Source: an uncultured Treponema sp. (lineage in GTDB: Bacteria; Spirochaetota; Spirochaetia; Treponematales; Treponemataceae). Taken from it: 64,000 nt of DNA. The stretch spans positions 248,001 to 312,000 of the forward strand of contig CAMVDX010000001.1 of NCBI GenBank assembly GCA_947166355.1, given 5' to 3'. Below the pieces are notes generated by a model. That model saw only the letters and a program-made list of their open reading frames with translations. It was not told the origin of the DNA and did not search any database. The position numbers and the translations under genes were made by a program. Of the stretch, positions 8,355 through 14,689 are shown piece after piece (position 1 is the first letter of the stretch; every line of letters starts with the position of its first letter).

Positions 8355-9287
8355 CTACATTAAACTTTCAACCCATTTTTGCATTAAAATTCCAAAAGCT
8401 ACTCCAACGTTCAGTGAGGCTTTGAGGCCTTTCATTGGTATTGTTACTATGCCGTAAGTGGCGCGGGCGAGGGCTTCGGGGCTTACACCGAGTTCCTCGG
8501 AGCCTATGATGCAGATGCCGCGGGGTGGGAACTTGAACTCGTTGATGTCGGTGCCGCCGGTTTCCAGCGCGAAAACGGGGATGTCCTGCGGAATGTCTTG
8601 CGGCAGCTGGGCAAGGTCGCAGCGTTCCCAGCCCATTGTTTCTATGCAGCCCATGCCGGAACGGATTGCGCGCGGCTGTGTCGGATCTATACAGTGCGGA
8701 GAAATTAAAACTCTTTCTGCGCCCATGGCTTCGGCAGTACGGAAAATGGAACCGATATTAAACGGCGAACGGATATCTTCTGCGTACACACAGACTCCCG
8801 GAAAAAAGTCGCGGGCGCGGACGGTGCCTGAAATGTCAGTGGAGTCGACAGAACCGGCGGAACCGGAAGCTGGCGTGGCTGCTGTACTGTCTGCGGTGCC
8901 AGCTGTTGTACCGGCTGCTGCTCCAGCTGTTGCGGCGGAGTTGTGTGGATTGTGAGGCGCAATTACGAGATCCCATTCGGCAGGAAAGGTGCCGAGAATA
9001 GCGAGAAGTGTGTTTCTGGCGTAGTTACATACGCGGAGCTCGTCCAGTGGCTCTGTATTCAAAAGTGTGCGCAGGTGTGCAGCGTCTTCTTCGCTGAGTT
9101 TTGGGTCTCGGAGTAGAACTGCTGCAACCTGGCGGATATATTCAGCGCGGGGCAGATTTGAAAAAGAGTACTCTGTGCCCTTTTCTGCAATACCAAGAAT
9201 GTCGCGTTCAAGAGCTCCAAAGGTTAGGGCGAGTTTGCGGCGTTTTTGTCCGCCTTCAAGTTGAAATAATTTTCCGGGTTCTATCAT
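8355..9287 (-). CDS. SPOUT/TrmH family RNA 2'-O-methyltransferase
   Basis: Predicted SAM-dependent ribose methyltransferase acting on tRNA or rRNA. The C-terminal catalytic domain shows the three SPOUT motifs: DIRSPFNIGSIFRTAEAMG, GSEELGVSPEAL and IPMKGLKASLNVGVAFGIL, which form the knotted SAM site. The N-terminal part (LEGGQKRRKLALTF and on) is a helical substrate-binding region. Between them is an Ala/Thr/Gly/Ser low-complexity stretch (about residues 120-150) unusual for the family. The frame stays open upstream to 9347, but that extension is translated from a dispersed palindromic repeat; I prefer the ATG at 9287 (MIEPGKLF, about 310 aa), though ATG 9305 is possible and none has a clear ribosome site. 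The substrate base cannot be told from sequence. Confidence 0.85.
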   Translation of the reverse strand: MIEPGKLFQLEGGQKRRKLALTFGALERDILGIAEKGTEYSFSNLPRAEYIRQVAAVLLRDPKLSEEDAAHLRTLLNTEPLDELRVCNYARNTLLAILGTFPAEWDLVIAPHNPHNSAATAGAAAGTTAGTADSTAATPASGSAGSVDSTDISGTVRARDFFPGVCVYAEDIRSPFNIGSIFRTAEAMGAERVLISPHCIDPTQPRAIRSGMGCIETMGWERCDLAQLPQDIPQDIPVFALETGGTDINEFKFPPRGICIIGSEELGVSPEALARATYGIVTIPMKGLKASLNVGVAFGILMQKWVESLM

Positions 9288-9300
9288 GTTATCAAAGCTC

Positions 9301-9382
9301 GTCATTGCGACCACGAGCAAAGCGAAGTGGGAAGCAATCCACATCAAATAGATTGCTTCGTCACTTTGTTCCTCGCAATGAC
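9301..9382. repeat. CATTGCGAG-type palindromic repeat
   Basis: An 82-bp imperfect inverted repeat that begins GTCATTGCGA and ends TCGCAATGAC, with inner arms GAAGCAATCC and GATTGCTTCG. The same family recurs at 14529, 26438, 27070, 28438, 58988 and 59116. This copy supplies the 5' flank of the TrmH-like gene. Confidence 0.85.
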
Positions 9383-9402
9383 GTATTTTAGAGTCATTAC
9401 GG

Positions 9403-10551
9403 TTAATATGCTAATTTTATAAAATCAAACAAATCATCCGTGGTCATACTGCGCGGCAGATTGTTGATCAGGTTTACAGCCCTTATGTCTTCAACAGGCA
9501 GAGAAAGCTGCTCAATTGAAAGACTCATATCCTTAAGACGGGTAGGGAGAGCCGCTTTTGCAATCTTTTGTCTTACATATTCAGTAAACTGTTTTGCGGC
9601 ATCTTCTCCTGTAGATTCGTCTGGACAGGCACGAATTATGTGTGCAAGCTTTTCAAGCTTTGCGAGCTTGAATTTTGCCATATCTTCAAGTTCGAATGGC
9701 AGCAGAATAGAAGAAATCAGAGATTTGCTCTTTCTGTATCGTGAATAAATACTAAGTGAAAGCAGTGAAGCAACTCCGAGAGATGAAGCGGCCGCTCCGA
9801 GCGAAATCATACAGCCTGCCTGAGCCAGCAGAACTTCTTCCGGTGTTGTAATATCGAGGGTAGGAGAGCCATCCAGTGCATAGGAAAGAATTTCAAGTCC
9901 CTTTTCTACAAACATATCGCTGAAAAAGTTTGCTTTCTGTGAAAGATATGCTTCTACGGCAATTGTAATCAAATCAATAGAAAGTGTTGCTTTCTGGTTG
10001 TCTGTGAGAGTAAGCATTAAATTCGGATCAATCAGAATCAGTTTACAGAGGGAGCCTTGTACGCGAAGGAATTTCAACTGATGATTTCGGGAATCTACGA
10101 CTGGTATGTCCTGCGTAAACACGAAAGGACTTCGGTAGGTTGTAGGTATGCAGATGCACGGAAGAGATGTTGTTGTTGGCAAAGCTCCGTCTACAAAATT
10201 ATAAAGGTCGTGCACTTCATTGTAATAAGCCGCAACCGCACGTCCAACCTGAATAGCCTTTTCGCCGCCGATTGCAATAATTCCGTGAACATGGCCTTCT
10301 TTTGCAAGTTTAAGGGCTCTTTGAATTACCTTTGTTTCAGGGCCTTCTGCAAGCTCAGCAAAAACAAAGCTTTCAATTTTACGGTCAATTAACGACTGCA
10401 TAATCTGACCTGCAAGCTTTGCTTCGTTGAGCATAGGATCCATAATTACCATGTAACGAGAACCCCATTCATGAACCTGTGCTCCAAGTCTCGAAATTGT
10501 ATATGAACCAAGAATGATATTAGGATTGATTCTGAATACTAAGTCTGACAT
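9403..10551 (-). CDS. Iron-containing alcohol dehydrogenase fold protein lacking metal ligands
   Basis: A 382-aa protein with the fold of group III Fe-dependent alcohol/glycerol dehydrogenases. The N-terminal half has the beta strand and nucleotide-loop pattern (YMVIMDP, then AIGGEKAIQVGRAVA where active members have GGGSxxD), and PTTYRSPF matches the family's PTTxxTGS segment. The C-terminal helical half is recognisable, but the metal ligands are gone: the family DxxxH motif is DLITI (in IDLITIAVEAYLS) and the GxxHxxxH region reads GVASLLSLSIYSRYR. It is therefore probably not a metal-dependent dehydrogenase, and may be a pseudoenzyme or a nucleotide-binding protein. A good Shine-Dalgarno (AGGAGA) precedes the ATG at 10551. 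A repeat separates it from flgM, so it is likely a single transcription unit. Confidence 0.75.
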   Translation of the reverse strand: MSDLVFRINPNIILGSYTISRLGAQVHEWGSRYMVIMDPMLNEAKLAGQIMQSLIDRKIESFVFAELAEGPETKVIQRALKLAKEGHVHGIIAIGGEKAIQVGRAVAAYYNEVHDLYNFVDGALPTTTSLPCICIPTTYRSPFVFTQDIPVVDSRNHQLKFLRVQGSLCKLILIDPNLMLTLTDNQKATLSIDLITIAVEAYLSQKANFFSDMFVEKGLEILSYALDGSPTLDITTPEEVLLAQAGCMISLGAAASSLGVASLLSLSIYSRYRKSKSLISSILLPFELEDMAKFKLAKLEKLAHIIRACPDESTGEDAAKQFTEYVRQKIAKAALPTRLKDMSLSIEQLSLPVEDIRAVNLINNLPRSMTTDDLFDFIKLAY

Positions 10552-10570
10552 TATTCAATCTCCTGCTTGT

Positions 10571-10629
10571 GTCATCCCGAACTTGTTTCGGGATCTTTTT
10601 AATAGATGCTGAAACAAGTTCAGCATGAC
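10571..10629. repeat. CCCGAACTTGTTTCGGG palindromic repeat, copy 1
   Basis: A 59-bp element bounded by GTCATCCCGA and CAGCATGAC. It has two hairpin-forming arms, CCCGAACTTGTTTCGGG and CTGAAACAAGTTCAG. It lies between the 3' end of flgM and the 5' end of the ADH-fold gene. Related copies are at 15268, 30707, 33372 and 35057. Confidence 0.85.
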
Positions 10630-10694
10630 GTTCTTGTAAACAAAAAAAGACGGAAACGCGTTCCGTCTTTTGAGAGTCTACTGAAAGAACTGCC

Positions 10695-10982
10695 TTAAAG
10701 TCCGATTGCAGACAGGAATTTATCTGCTGCTGACTTAATTACAGCATCATTCAGGTAGTTAGGATCCTTTAGCTTCTCTTTTACTTCGGCAACGCGGTCT
10801 GCTCTAACATCTGGAGTCTCTTTAGCGACTTTGTCCATGTAGTAGATTTCGGCCATTTCTTTGGCTTCTGCAGAAACGCTGATAGAATCAACATCGCGGC
10901 TTACCTTGGCAGAGCTTTCGGTTTTGCGAAGATTCTGAACATTGTTTACCTGAGAAACATTGTTTACACCATTTATCATCAT
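10695..10982 (-). CDS. flgM: Anti-sigma-28 factor FlgM
   Basis: A 95-aa protein that binds and restrains the flagellar sigma factor FliA until the hook-basal body is complete. The C-terminal half carries the FlgM sigma-binding pattern: VRADRVAEVKEKLKDPNYL followed by AVIKSAADKFLSAIG. The N-terminal half is polar and Asn/Ser-rich, expected to be disordered, as is typical of FlgM exported through the flagellum. The start is ATG at 10982 with AGGAC just upstream; the next codon is also ATG. It follows rsmI by 21 nt on the same strand, so the two are likely co-transcribed. This is the only flagellar gene in the window. Confidence 0.85.
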   Translation of the reverse strand: MMINGVNNVSQVNNVQNLRKTESSAKVSRDVDSISVSAEAKEMAEIYYMDKVAKETPDVRADRVAEVKEKLKDPNYLNDAVIKSAADKFLSAIGL

Positions 10983-11003
10983 AACGTCCTACCCCTCTAC
11001 CCT

Positions 11004-11711
11004 TTAATTATCGGTAGATTCTTCAGAATTCTTAATATTTTTTACACCAGAAATAAAAACTGCAAACTCACCTTTTATGGATTGTCGCGAAGAATAATCA
11101 TTGTACAGGTCAACGGCCGTACCACTGGTTATTTCTTCGTGCAGTTTTGTCAATTCACGTCCAACAACGATGCGCCTGTTACCTTCAATATCGGCAATGT
11201 CCGCAAGAAGTTTAGTAATTCTGAACGGACTTTCGTAAATAACTACCGCATTTCCGGTTTCCATCAGCTCTTTCAGGCGGCTTCTACGCCTTCCTGGTTT
11301 TGGAGAAAGAAATCCCTCAAAAATAAGGGTTTTTCCGCCTGTACCTGCAACACTTACCAGAGTAGCAAAGGCTGCAGGGCCTGGAATCGGCACCACATCA
11401 AAACCTGACTGGCGAACAACATCGACAAGGACTGCTCCCGGATCAGAAACTCCAGGAGTTCCTGCATCGCTTGCATAAGCTACGTCGTGTCCTTCTTCCA
11501 GCAGTTTGACTATCTTTTCCCCGGCAAATCTTTCGTTTTGTGCTCTGCATGAAATAAGCGGCTTTTTGATTTCAAAATGATTCAAAAGCTGCAGCGTATG
11601 GCGGGTATCTTCCGCTGCAATAAAATCTACGCTTTTTAGCGTCTCAATTGCACGGTAAGTTATATCCCCAAGGTTTCCAATCGGAGTTCCAACAACAAAA
11701 AGCTTTGCCAC
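11004..11711 (-). CDS. rsmI: 16S rRNA (cytidine1402-2'-O)-methyltransferase RsmI
   Basis: Methylates the ribose of C1402 in the decoding centre of 16S rRNA. The 235-aa length and order of motifs match the RsmI branch of tetrapyrrole-methylase-fold enzymes: GTPIGNLGDITYRA at the N-terminus, AAEDTRHT, the SAM-loop region YASDAGTPGVSDPG, VPIPGPAA, FEGFLSPK and YESPFRI. The start is GTG at 11711 (GTG GCA AAG CTT) with no Shine-Dalgarno. A near-consensus promoter places transcription initiation at about the start codon, so the mRNA is probably leaderless. flgM follows 21 nt downstream. Confidence 0.95.
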   Translation of the reverse strand: MAKLFVVGTPIGNLGDITYRAIETLKSVDFIAAEDTRHTLQLLNHFEIKKPLISCRAQNERFAGEKIVKLLEEGHDVAYASDAGTPGVSDPGAVLVDVVRQSGFDVVPIPGPAAFATLVSVAGTGGKTLIFEGFLSPKPGRRRSRLKELMETGNAVVIYESPFRITKLLADIADIEGNRRIVVGRELTKLHEEITSGTAVDLYNDYSSRQSIKGEFAVFISGVKNIKNSEESTDN

Positions 11712-11717
11712 GCATAT

Positions 11718-11746
11718 ATTATAGAATGAAAAAGGGGCACTTGCAA
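11718..11746 (-). promoter_or_regulatory. Promoter giving a leaderless rsmI-flgM transcript
   Basis: Minus strand: -35 TTGCAA (11746-11741), 17-bp spacer, -10 TATAAT (11723-11718). The -10 ends 6 nt before the GTG start of rsmI at 11711, so initiation about 7 nt downstream falls on the start codon. Confidence 0.72.
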
Positions 11747-11850
11747 GTGAAATATTGTGAAATATTCCGCCTAAAGTGACCCGAATGACATGGAGCCATT
11801 ATGCTGTCATGTCGTAAAAAGCAAAAAATTGTGCTTAATCAGATTATCTT

Positions 11851-11880
11851 CCTCTGGTTAGAAAATATTGAAGCCAGAGG
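11851..11880. terminator. Inverted repeat downstream of rubrerythrin, possible terminator
   Basis: CCTCTGG (11851-11857) pairs with CCAGAGG (11874-11880) across a 16-nt loop, without a clear U-tract. A second inverted repeat, GACATG/CATGTC (11787-11813), lies nearby, and TTATCTTCC occurs three times between 11842 and 11934, echoing the last codons of the rubrerythrin gene. No gene is seen in 11747-11924. Confidence 0.3.
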
Positions 11881-11924
11881 AGTTATCTTCCCGGAAGTAG
11901 ACTTTGCTTTTTCCGGATTTGATA

Positions 11925-12485
11925 TTATCTTCCCCAGGTGAGAATTAAATCATAATTGTCTTCGCGAACTTCAAAATACTGATTATATTCACCACAGGTT
12001 GGGCAGTATTCTGGAGCAGAAGGGCCAGTTACGATATGTCCGCATTTAAGGCATTCCCAAACTTTTACAGTACTCTTTTTGAGCTCTTCTTTAGAATCTT
12101 CATCCTTTAAAAGTGAGCGGTAACGGTCTTCGTGGCGTTTTTCGATGGCAGCAACGGCGCGGAATTTTGCGGCAAGCTCCTTAAAGCCTTCTTCTTCGGC
12201 AGTTTTTGCAAAACCAACATACATATCTGTCCATTCATAATTTTCGCCATCGGCAGCATTTTTCAGATTAGTTTTTGTATCGCTGATTCCTTCGAGCTCG
12301 GTGAGCCACATTTTTGCGTGCTGCTCTTCATTGTTTGCAGTTTTTTTGAAGATTTCGGCAATTTTATCGAGACCTTCCTTCTGTGCCACAGCTGAAAAAT
12401 ATGTATATTTATTTCGTGCCTGTGATTCACCTGCAAAAGCAGCCAGCAGATTCTTTTCTGTTTTAGTTCCAGTATACTTACTCAT
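11925..12485 (-). CDS. Rubrerythrin
   Basis: A non-haem di-iron peroxidase that reduces hydrogen peroxide in anaerobes, in the cytoplasm. The 186-aa protein has an N-terminal four-helix ferritin-like domain (about 8-140) with the iron ligands in [27 protein letters not shown] and [11 protein letters not shown], and a C-terminal rubredoxin-type domain with two CxxC pairs (WECLKCGHI and EYCPTCGE). Length is normal for the family. The ATG at 12485 has a strong AGGAGA ribosome site and a sigma-70-type promoter. A second rubrerythrin is encoded at 20808; the two share the [12 protein letters not shown] segment but differ in their tails. Confidence 0.96.
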   Translation of the reverse strand: MSKYTGTKTEKNLLAAFAGESQARNKYTYFSAVAQKEGLDKIAEIFKKTANNEEQHAKMWLTELEGISDTKTNLKNAADGENYEWTDMYVGFAKTAEEEGFKELAAKFRAVAAIEKRHEDRYRSLLKDEDSKEELKKSTVKVWECLKCGHIVTGPSAPEYCPTCGEYNQYFEVREDNYDLILTWGR

Positions 12486-12516
12486 TTTTATCTCCTGATA
12501 AATAATAATAGAAACA

Positions 12517-12544
12517 ATTATAGCACGGATTAGCAGATTGTTAA
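12517..12544 (-). promoter_or_regulatory. Promoter of the first rubrerythrin gene
   Basis: Minus strand: -35 TTAACA (12544-12539), 16-bp spacer, -10 TATAAT (12522-12517), about 31 nt before the ATG, with the AGGAGA ribosome site between. Confidence 0.6.
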
Positions 12545-12573
12545 GTAAAAAAAAGCGGTGTTTAGTAAAAATT

Positions 12574-12788
12574 CAGGGCTTCCGCATTATAAAATGAAAT
12601 TCTGAAAACATGGCTTCCGGTCACGGCTTCGTGGTACAAAACCGCGCAATAATGCGCTACACGCTTTTTGTGGTATAGAAACTATTACACCTGCCGCTTA
12701 CGCGGCAGCCACAAAAAGAGTGTTTTTGTACCACGCCCCGCTCCCTCGCGCCAAGATTACTGAAATCTTTTATAATGCGGAAGCCCTG
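12574..12788. mobile_element. 215-bp MITE-like inverted-repeat element, copy 1
   Basis: A 215-bp element with terminal inverted repeats CAGGGCTTCCGCATTATAAA and its complement. Nested inside are further inverted repeats: CGTGGTACAAAA with TTTTGTACCACG, CCACAAAAAG with CTTTTTGTGG, and a GCCGC/GCGGC stem at the centre, so one strand can fold almost end to end. No coding capacity. The copy is flanked by the 8-bp direct repeat GTAAAAAT (12565-12572 and 12789-12796), one extra T lying between the left repeat and the element, consistent with a target-site duplication. Other full copies: 16265, 20501 and 24520. Confidence 0.82.
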
Positions 12789-12814
12789 GTAAAAATAATA
12801 TAATTAAAATAAAT

Positions 12815-12952
12815 GGGGCTGTAGCTCACCTGGCTAGAGCGCTACAATCCCTTGATAGATAGTTTATAAAAAAACAGTCCACTGGACTATTTTTTTATAA
12901 ACTATCGTTAAACAAATTGTAGAAGTAGTCGGTTCAAGTCCGATCAGCTCCA
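12815..12952 (+). tRNA. Alanine-type tRNA-like gene with a long hairpin in place of the anticodon loop
   Basis: Acceptor stem GGGGCTG/CAGCTCC with discriminator A, D-arm GCTC-ACCTGGCTA-GAGC and T-arm GTCGG-TTCAAGT-CCGAT are all intact, and the acceptor contains a G3:U70 pair, the identity mark of tRNA-Ala. The anticodon arm is abnormal: a 7-bp stem CTACAAT (12842-12848)/ATTGTAG (12916-12922) encloses 67 nt. Inside are a TTG/CAA helix and a perfect 17-bp stem (12858-12874 with 12890-12906), capped by AGTCC-ACT-GGACT. Total length is 138 nt against about 73 normally. No canonical anticodon loop exists. CCA is not encoded. A TATAAT at 12799-12804 could serve as -10. It may be a broken tRNA, a tRNA with an unknown intron or a specialised alanine-accepting RNA. 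Confidence 0.6.
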
Positions 12953-13171
12953 AAGAAGAGAGATAAGTTAAAAACTAACGGCAGGTTTAACCGACTAACG
13001 AAACGAGCTCCGACCGAATAGGGAGGAAAAGGCAACATGTATGTTGCCGTCAGCGAGTGAAGGTGCCCGGCGGTGGCGGTGGTGCAATTCATCGTGCTGC
13101 AGGTTCTGAATTTCTTGCTGACGCCGCCCTCCATGGTTGCTTTTCGCCTGTCGGCGCGCTCACTTCGCTTC
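12953..13171. other. Hairpin-rich intergenic region without a gene
   Basis: The stretch holds several short inverted repeats, for example the perfect palindrome GGCAACATGTATGTTGCC (13031-13048). It ends with the segment CTGACGCCGCCCTCCATGG through CGCGCTCACTTCGCTTCGAG, which recurs at 13533-13587. No convincing coding region is present. Confidence 0.5.
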
Positions 13172-13586
13172 GAGTTCTGTAAAGAAATCATAAATATTTT
13201 AAAGCAAAAAAAAGACTTCCTGAGTTTTCAGAAAGTCTTTAGTATAGCGAGGGCAGGACTCGGGGTTCCAGTCGCAGACTTCGTGTCTGCTCCTTCCACC
13301 CCGTCTACGTTCGCTAAGCTGCCATCCATGGCAACTTCCCAGAAAATTGCTGCGCACTGCTCGCAATTTTCTGGTCGCTCACTCCGCTTCGAGTCCTGTA
13401 AAGAAATCATAAATGTTTTAAAGCAAAAAAAAGACTTCCTGAGTTTTCAGAAAGTCTTTAATATAGCGAGGGCAGGACTCGGGGTTCCAGTCGCAGACTT
13501 CGTGTCTGCTCCTTCCACCCCGTCTACGTTCGCTGACGCCGCCCTCCATGGCGGCTTTTCGCCTGTCGGCGCGCTCACTCCGCTTC
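13172..13586. repeat. Two tandem units each carrying a tRNA-fMet 3'-end fragment and a terminator hairpin
   Basis: Units 13172-13390 (219 bp) and 13391-13586 (196 bp) are near-identical over most of their length. Each contains, on the minus strand, the last 18 nt of the tRNA-fMet gene (13245-13262 and 13464-13481), followed by a terminator-like hairpin (AAGACTTTCTG...CAGGAAGTCTT then a T-run). The rest is a hairpin-rich segment whose ends, CAGGACTCG and CGAGTCCTG, match the T-arm of the tRNA. They look like decayed tRNA copies invaded by a repeat, or repeats targeted to the tRNA end. Confidence 0.65.
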
Positions 13587-13627
13587 GAGTCCTGAAATAA
13601 TTGAATTCATATTAATTGCGGTTAAAT

Positions 13628-13656
13628 AAAAAAATCCTTGATTTCTCAAGGATTTT
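13628..13656 (-). terminator. Rho-independent terminator of tRNA-fMet
   Basis: A perfect 11-bp stem, AAAATCCTTGA/TCAAGGATTTT, with a 4-nt loop, followed on the minus strand by a T-rich run. It begins 2 nt after the tRNA 3' end. Confidence 0.85.
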
Positions 13657-13657
13657 A

Positions 13658-13730
13658 TAGCGAGGGCAGGACTCGAACCTGCGGCCTCCGGGTTATGAGC
13701 CCGACGAGCTGCCAACTGCTCTACCTCGCG
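13658..13730 (-). tRNA. Initiator tRNA-fMet (anticodon CAU)
   Basis: A complete cloverleaf: acceptor CGCGAGG/CCTCGCT, D-stem GAGC/GCTC, anticodon arm CGGGCTCATAACCCG and T-arm GCAGG-TTCGAGT-CCTGC. Two initiator hallmarks are visible: the unpaired 1:72 position (C1/U72) and the GGG/CCC triplet in the anticodon stem. CCA is not encoded. A consensus promoter and a terminator flank it, so it is transcribed alone. Confidence 0.95.
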
Positions 13731-13745
13731 TCGTATTGTTTGGGT

Positions 13746-13774
13746 ATTATAGGAGAGTTGGCGGGGAATGTCAA
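13746..13774 (-). promoter_or_regulatory. Consensus promoter of tRNA-fMet
   Basis: Minus strand: -35 TTGACA (13774-13769), 17-bp spacer, -10 TATAAT (13751-13746), a perfect match to the sigma-70 consensus. Initiation would fall about 9 nt before the mature tRNA. Confidence 0.88.
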
Positions 13775-13834
13775 GGGTAGAGGGTGAAAAAATGTGCTTT
13801 TTTTGAAAAAAAATGCAATAAATGTGTTAATTTT

Positions 13835-14509
13835 TCATTGCTTTTCGTTATTTTTCATGGAAGTGTATTTAATGCGACATTCTGCAATGGTCATGAGAAC
13901 TACGGCAATTGAAAACCATCGGAGGTTGCTTGTGCTGGAAAAACCGGCAAAAAAATCATAAATGCCATGAAGAACAACTGCTGTTATAAAAAGTGAAATA
14001 CGGCGTTCCTTGTGTCTTATGCTGTAGATAAACATTCCGCAAAGTCCTGTGCAGGTAAGATGAATTATATCTGAAGTAAAAATGCGTACTGCAATCTGAC
14101 CATAAAGAAGGGTAGCACCACGACTGTTTGCAATCTGAAGATGATCAAAATAATAAACGACTGACTCAAAGCACCCAAGAGAAAGTCCCATTATAAACGA
14201 AAGAAAAATAAAATCACGGCACTGATTAGCTTCATCATAAAGCTTGTGTGGAACAGGCAGAAGAAGAAGGGTTTTAAATGCTTCTTCTATAAGACCGTAA
14301 ATTAAAAGAGATTTTATAAGGGAAAAAAGAATCGGTGATTTAAAAAGAGCAGAAAAATCAGGAATAAAATATTGAAGGAAGGAAATAGGAAGCACAGCTG
14401 CAAGTCCAAGCAATACGGCAATCAGCTGATGGGTTATTTTGATCTTAAACGCAAAAGAAAACAAGGCAATGGCAAGAATTAATGGTACAAAACAAAGAAA
14501 GATACCCAA
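13835..14509 (-). CDS. PrsW-family intramembrane protease-like protein
   Basis: A polytopic membrane protein (about 224 aa, six to eight hydrophobic segments) of the PrsW/CPBP-like family. Characteristic motifs are the acidic pair in LIEEAFKTLLL, a conserved FESVVYY segment (the second family Glu), and HLTCTGLCGMF and VVLHGIYDFFAG, whose His residues complete the proposed active site. In Bacillus PrsW cleaves an anti-sigma factor; the target here is unknown. The start is best placed at the TTG at 14509, preceded by AAGGAG 6 nt upstream. The frame remains open to 14590, but that extension is encoded by remnants of two dispersed repeats. It stands alone, back-to-back with aroK. Confidence 0.78.
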   Translation of the reverse strand: MGIFLCFVPLILAIALFSFAFKIKITHQLIAVLLGLAAVLPISFLQYFIPDFSALFKSPILFSLIKSLLIYGLIEEAFKTLLLLPVPHKLYDEANQCRDFIFLSFIMGLSLGCFESVVYYFDHLQIANSRGATLLYGQIAVRIFTSDIIHLTCTGLCGMFIYSIRHKERRISLFITAVVLHGIYDFFAGFSSTSNLRWFSIAVVLMTIAECRIKYTSMKNNEKQ

Positions 14510-14528
14510 TGTGAACTCCTTGAAAATA

Positions 14529-14560
14529 GATTGCTTTGTCGCTGCGCTCATTGCAATGAC
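14529..14560. repeat. Half copy of the CATTGCGAG palindromic repeat
   Basis: One arm (GATTGCTTTGTCGCTGCGCT through GCAATGAC), just upstream of the PrsW-like gene. It abuts a fragment of the 215-bp element, giving a composite repeat junction. Confidence 0.7.
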
Positions 14561-14570
14561 AAGCTTCGTT

Positions 14571-14624
14571 GCCCCGCTCCCTCGCGCCAAGATTACGTAA
14601 ATCTTTTATAATGCGGAAGCCCTG
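14571..14624. mobile_element. Terminal fragment of the 215-bp MITE-like element
   Basis: The last 54 bp of the element (GCCCCGCTCCCTCGCGCC through the terminal repeat ending GCGGAAGCCCTG). It lies between the divergent PrsW-like and aroK genes and overlaps the upstream extension of the PrsW frame. Confidence 0.8.
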
Positions 14625-14689
14625 ATATGATATATAAAAAGAATACCCTAATCGCTGGATTTTTACAATTCTTATGTTATAATGACACT

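Noticed and set aside
12842..12922. Self-splicing group I or II intron in the tRNA-like gene
   Set aside because: The insert is under 70 nt, far below the size of any known self-splicing intron core, and shows only a simple hairpin.
12815..12952. tmRNA (ssrA)
   Set aside because: The GGGGCTG/CAGCTCC ends and G3:U70 pair fit, but the length is only 138 nt, a full D-arm is present and no tag-peptide frame or pseudoknots can be found.
13073..13600. A 175-codon open frame across the tandem tRNA-fragment units
   Set aside because: It only reads through a duplicated non-coding hairpin-rich region; no ribosome site or recognisable domain.
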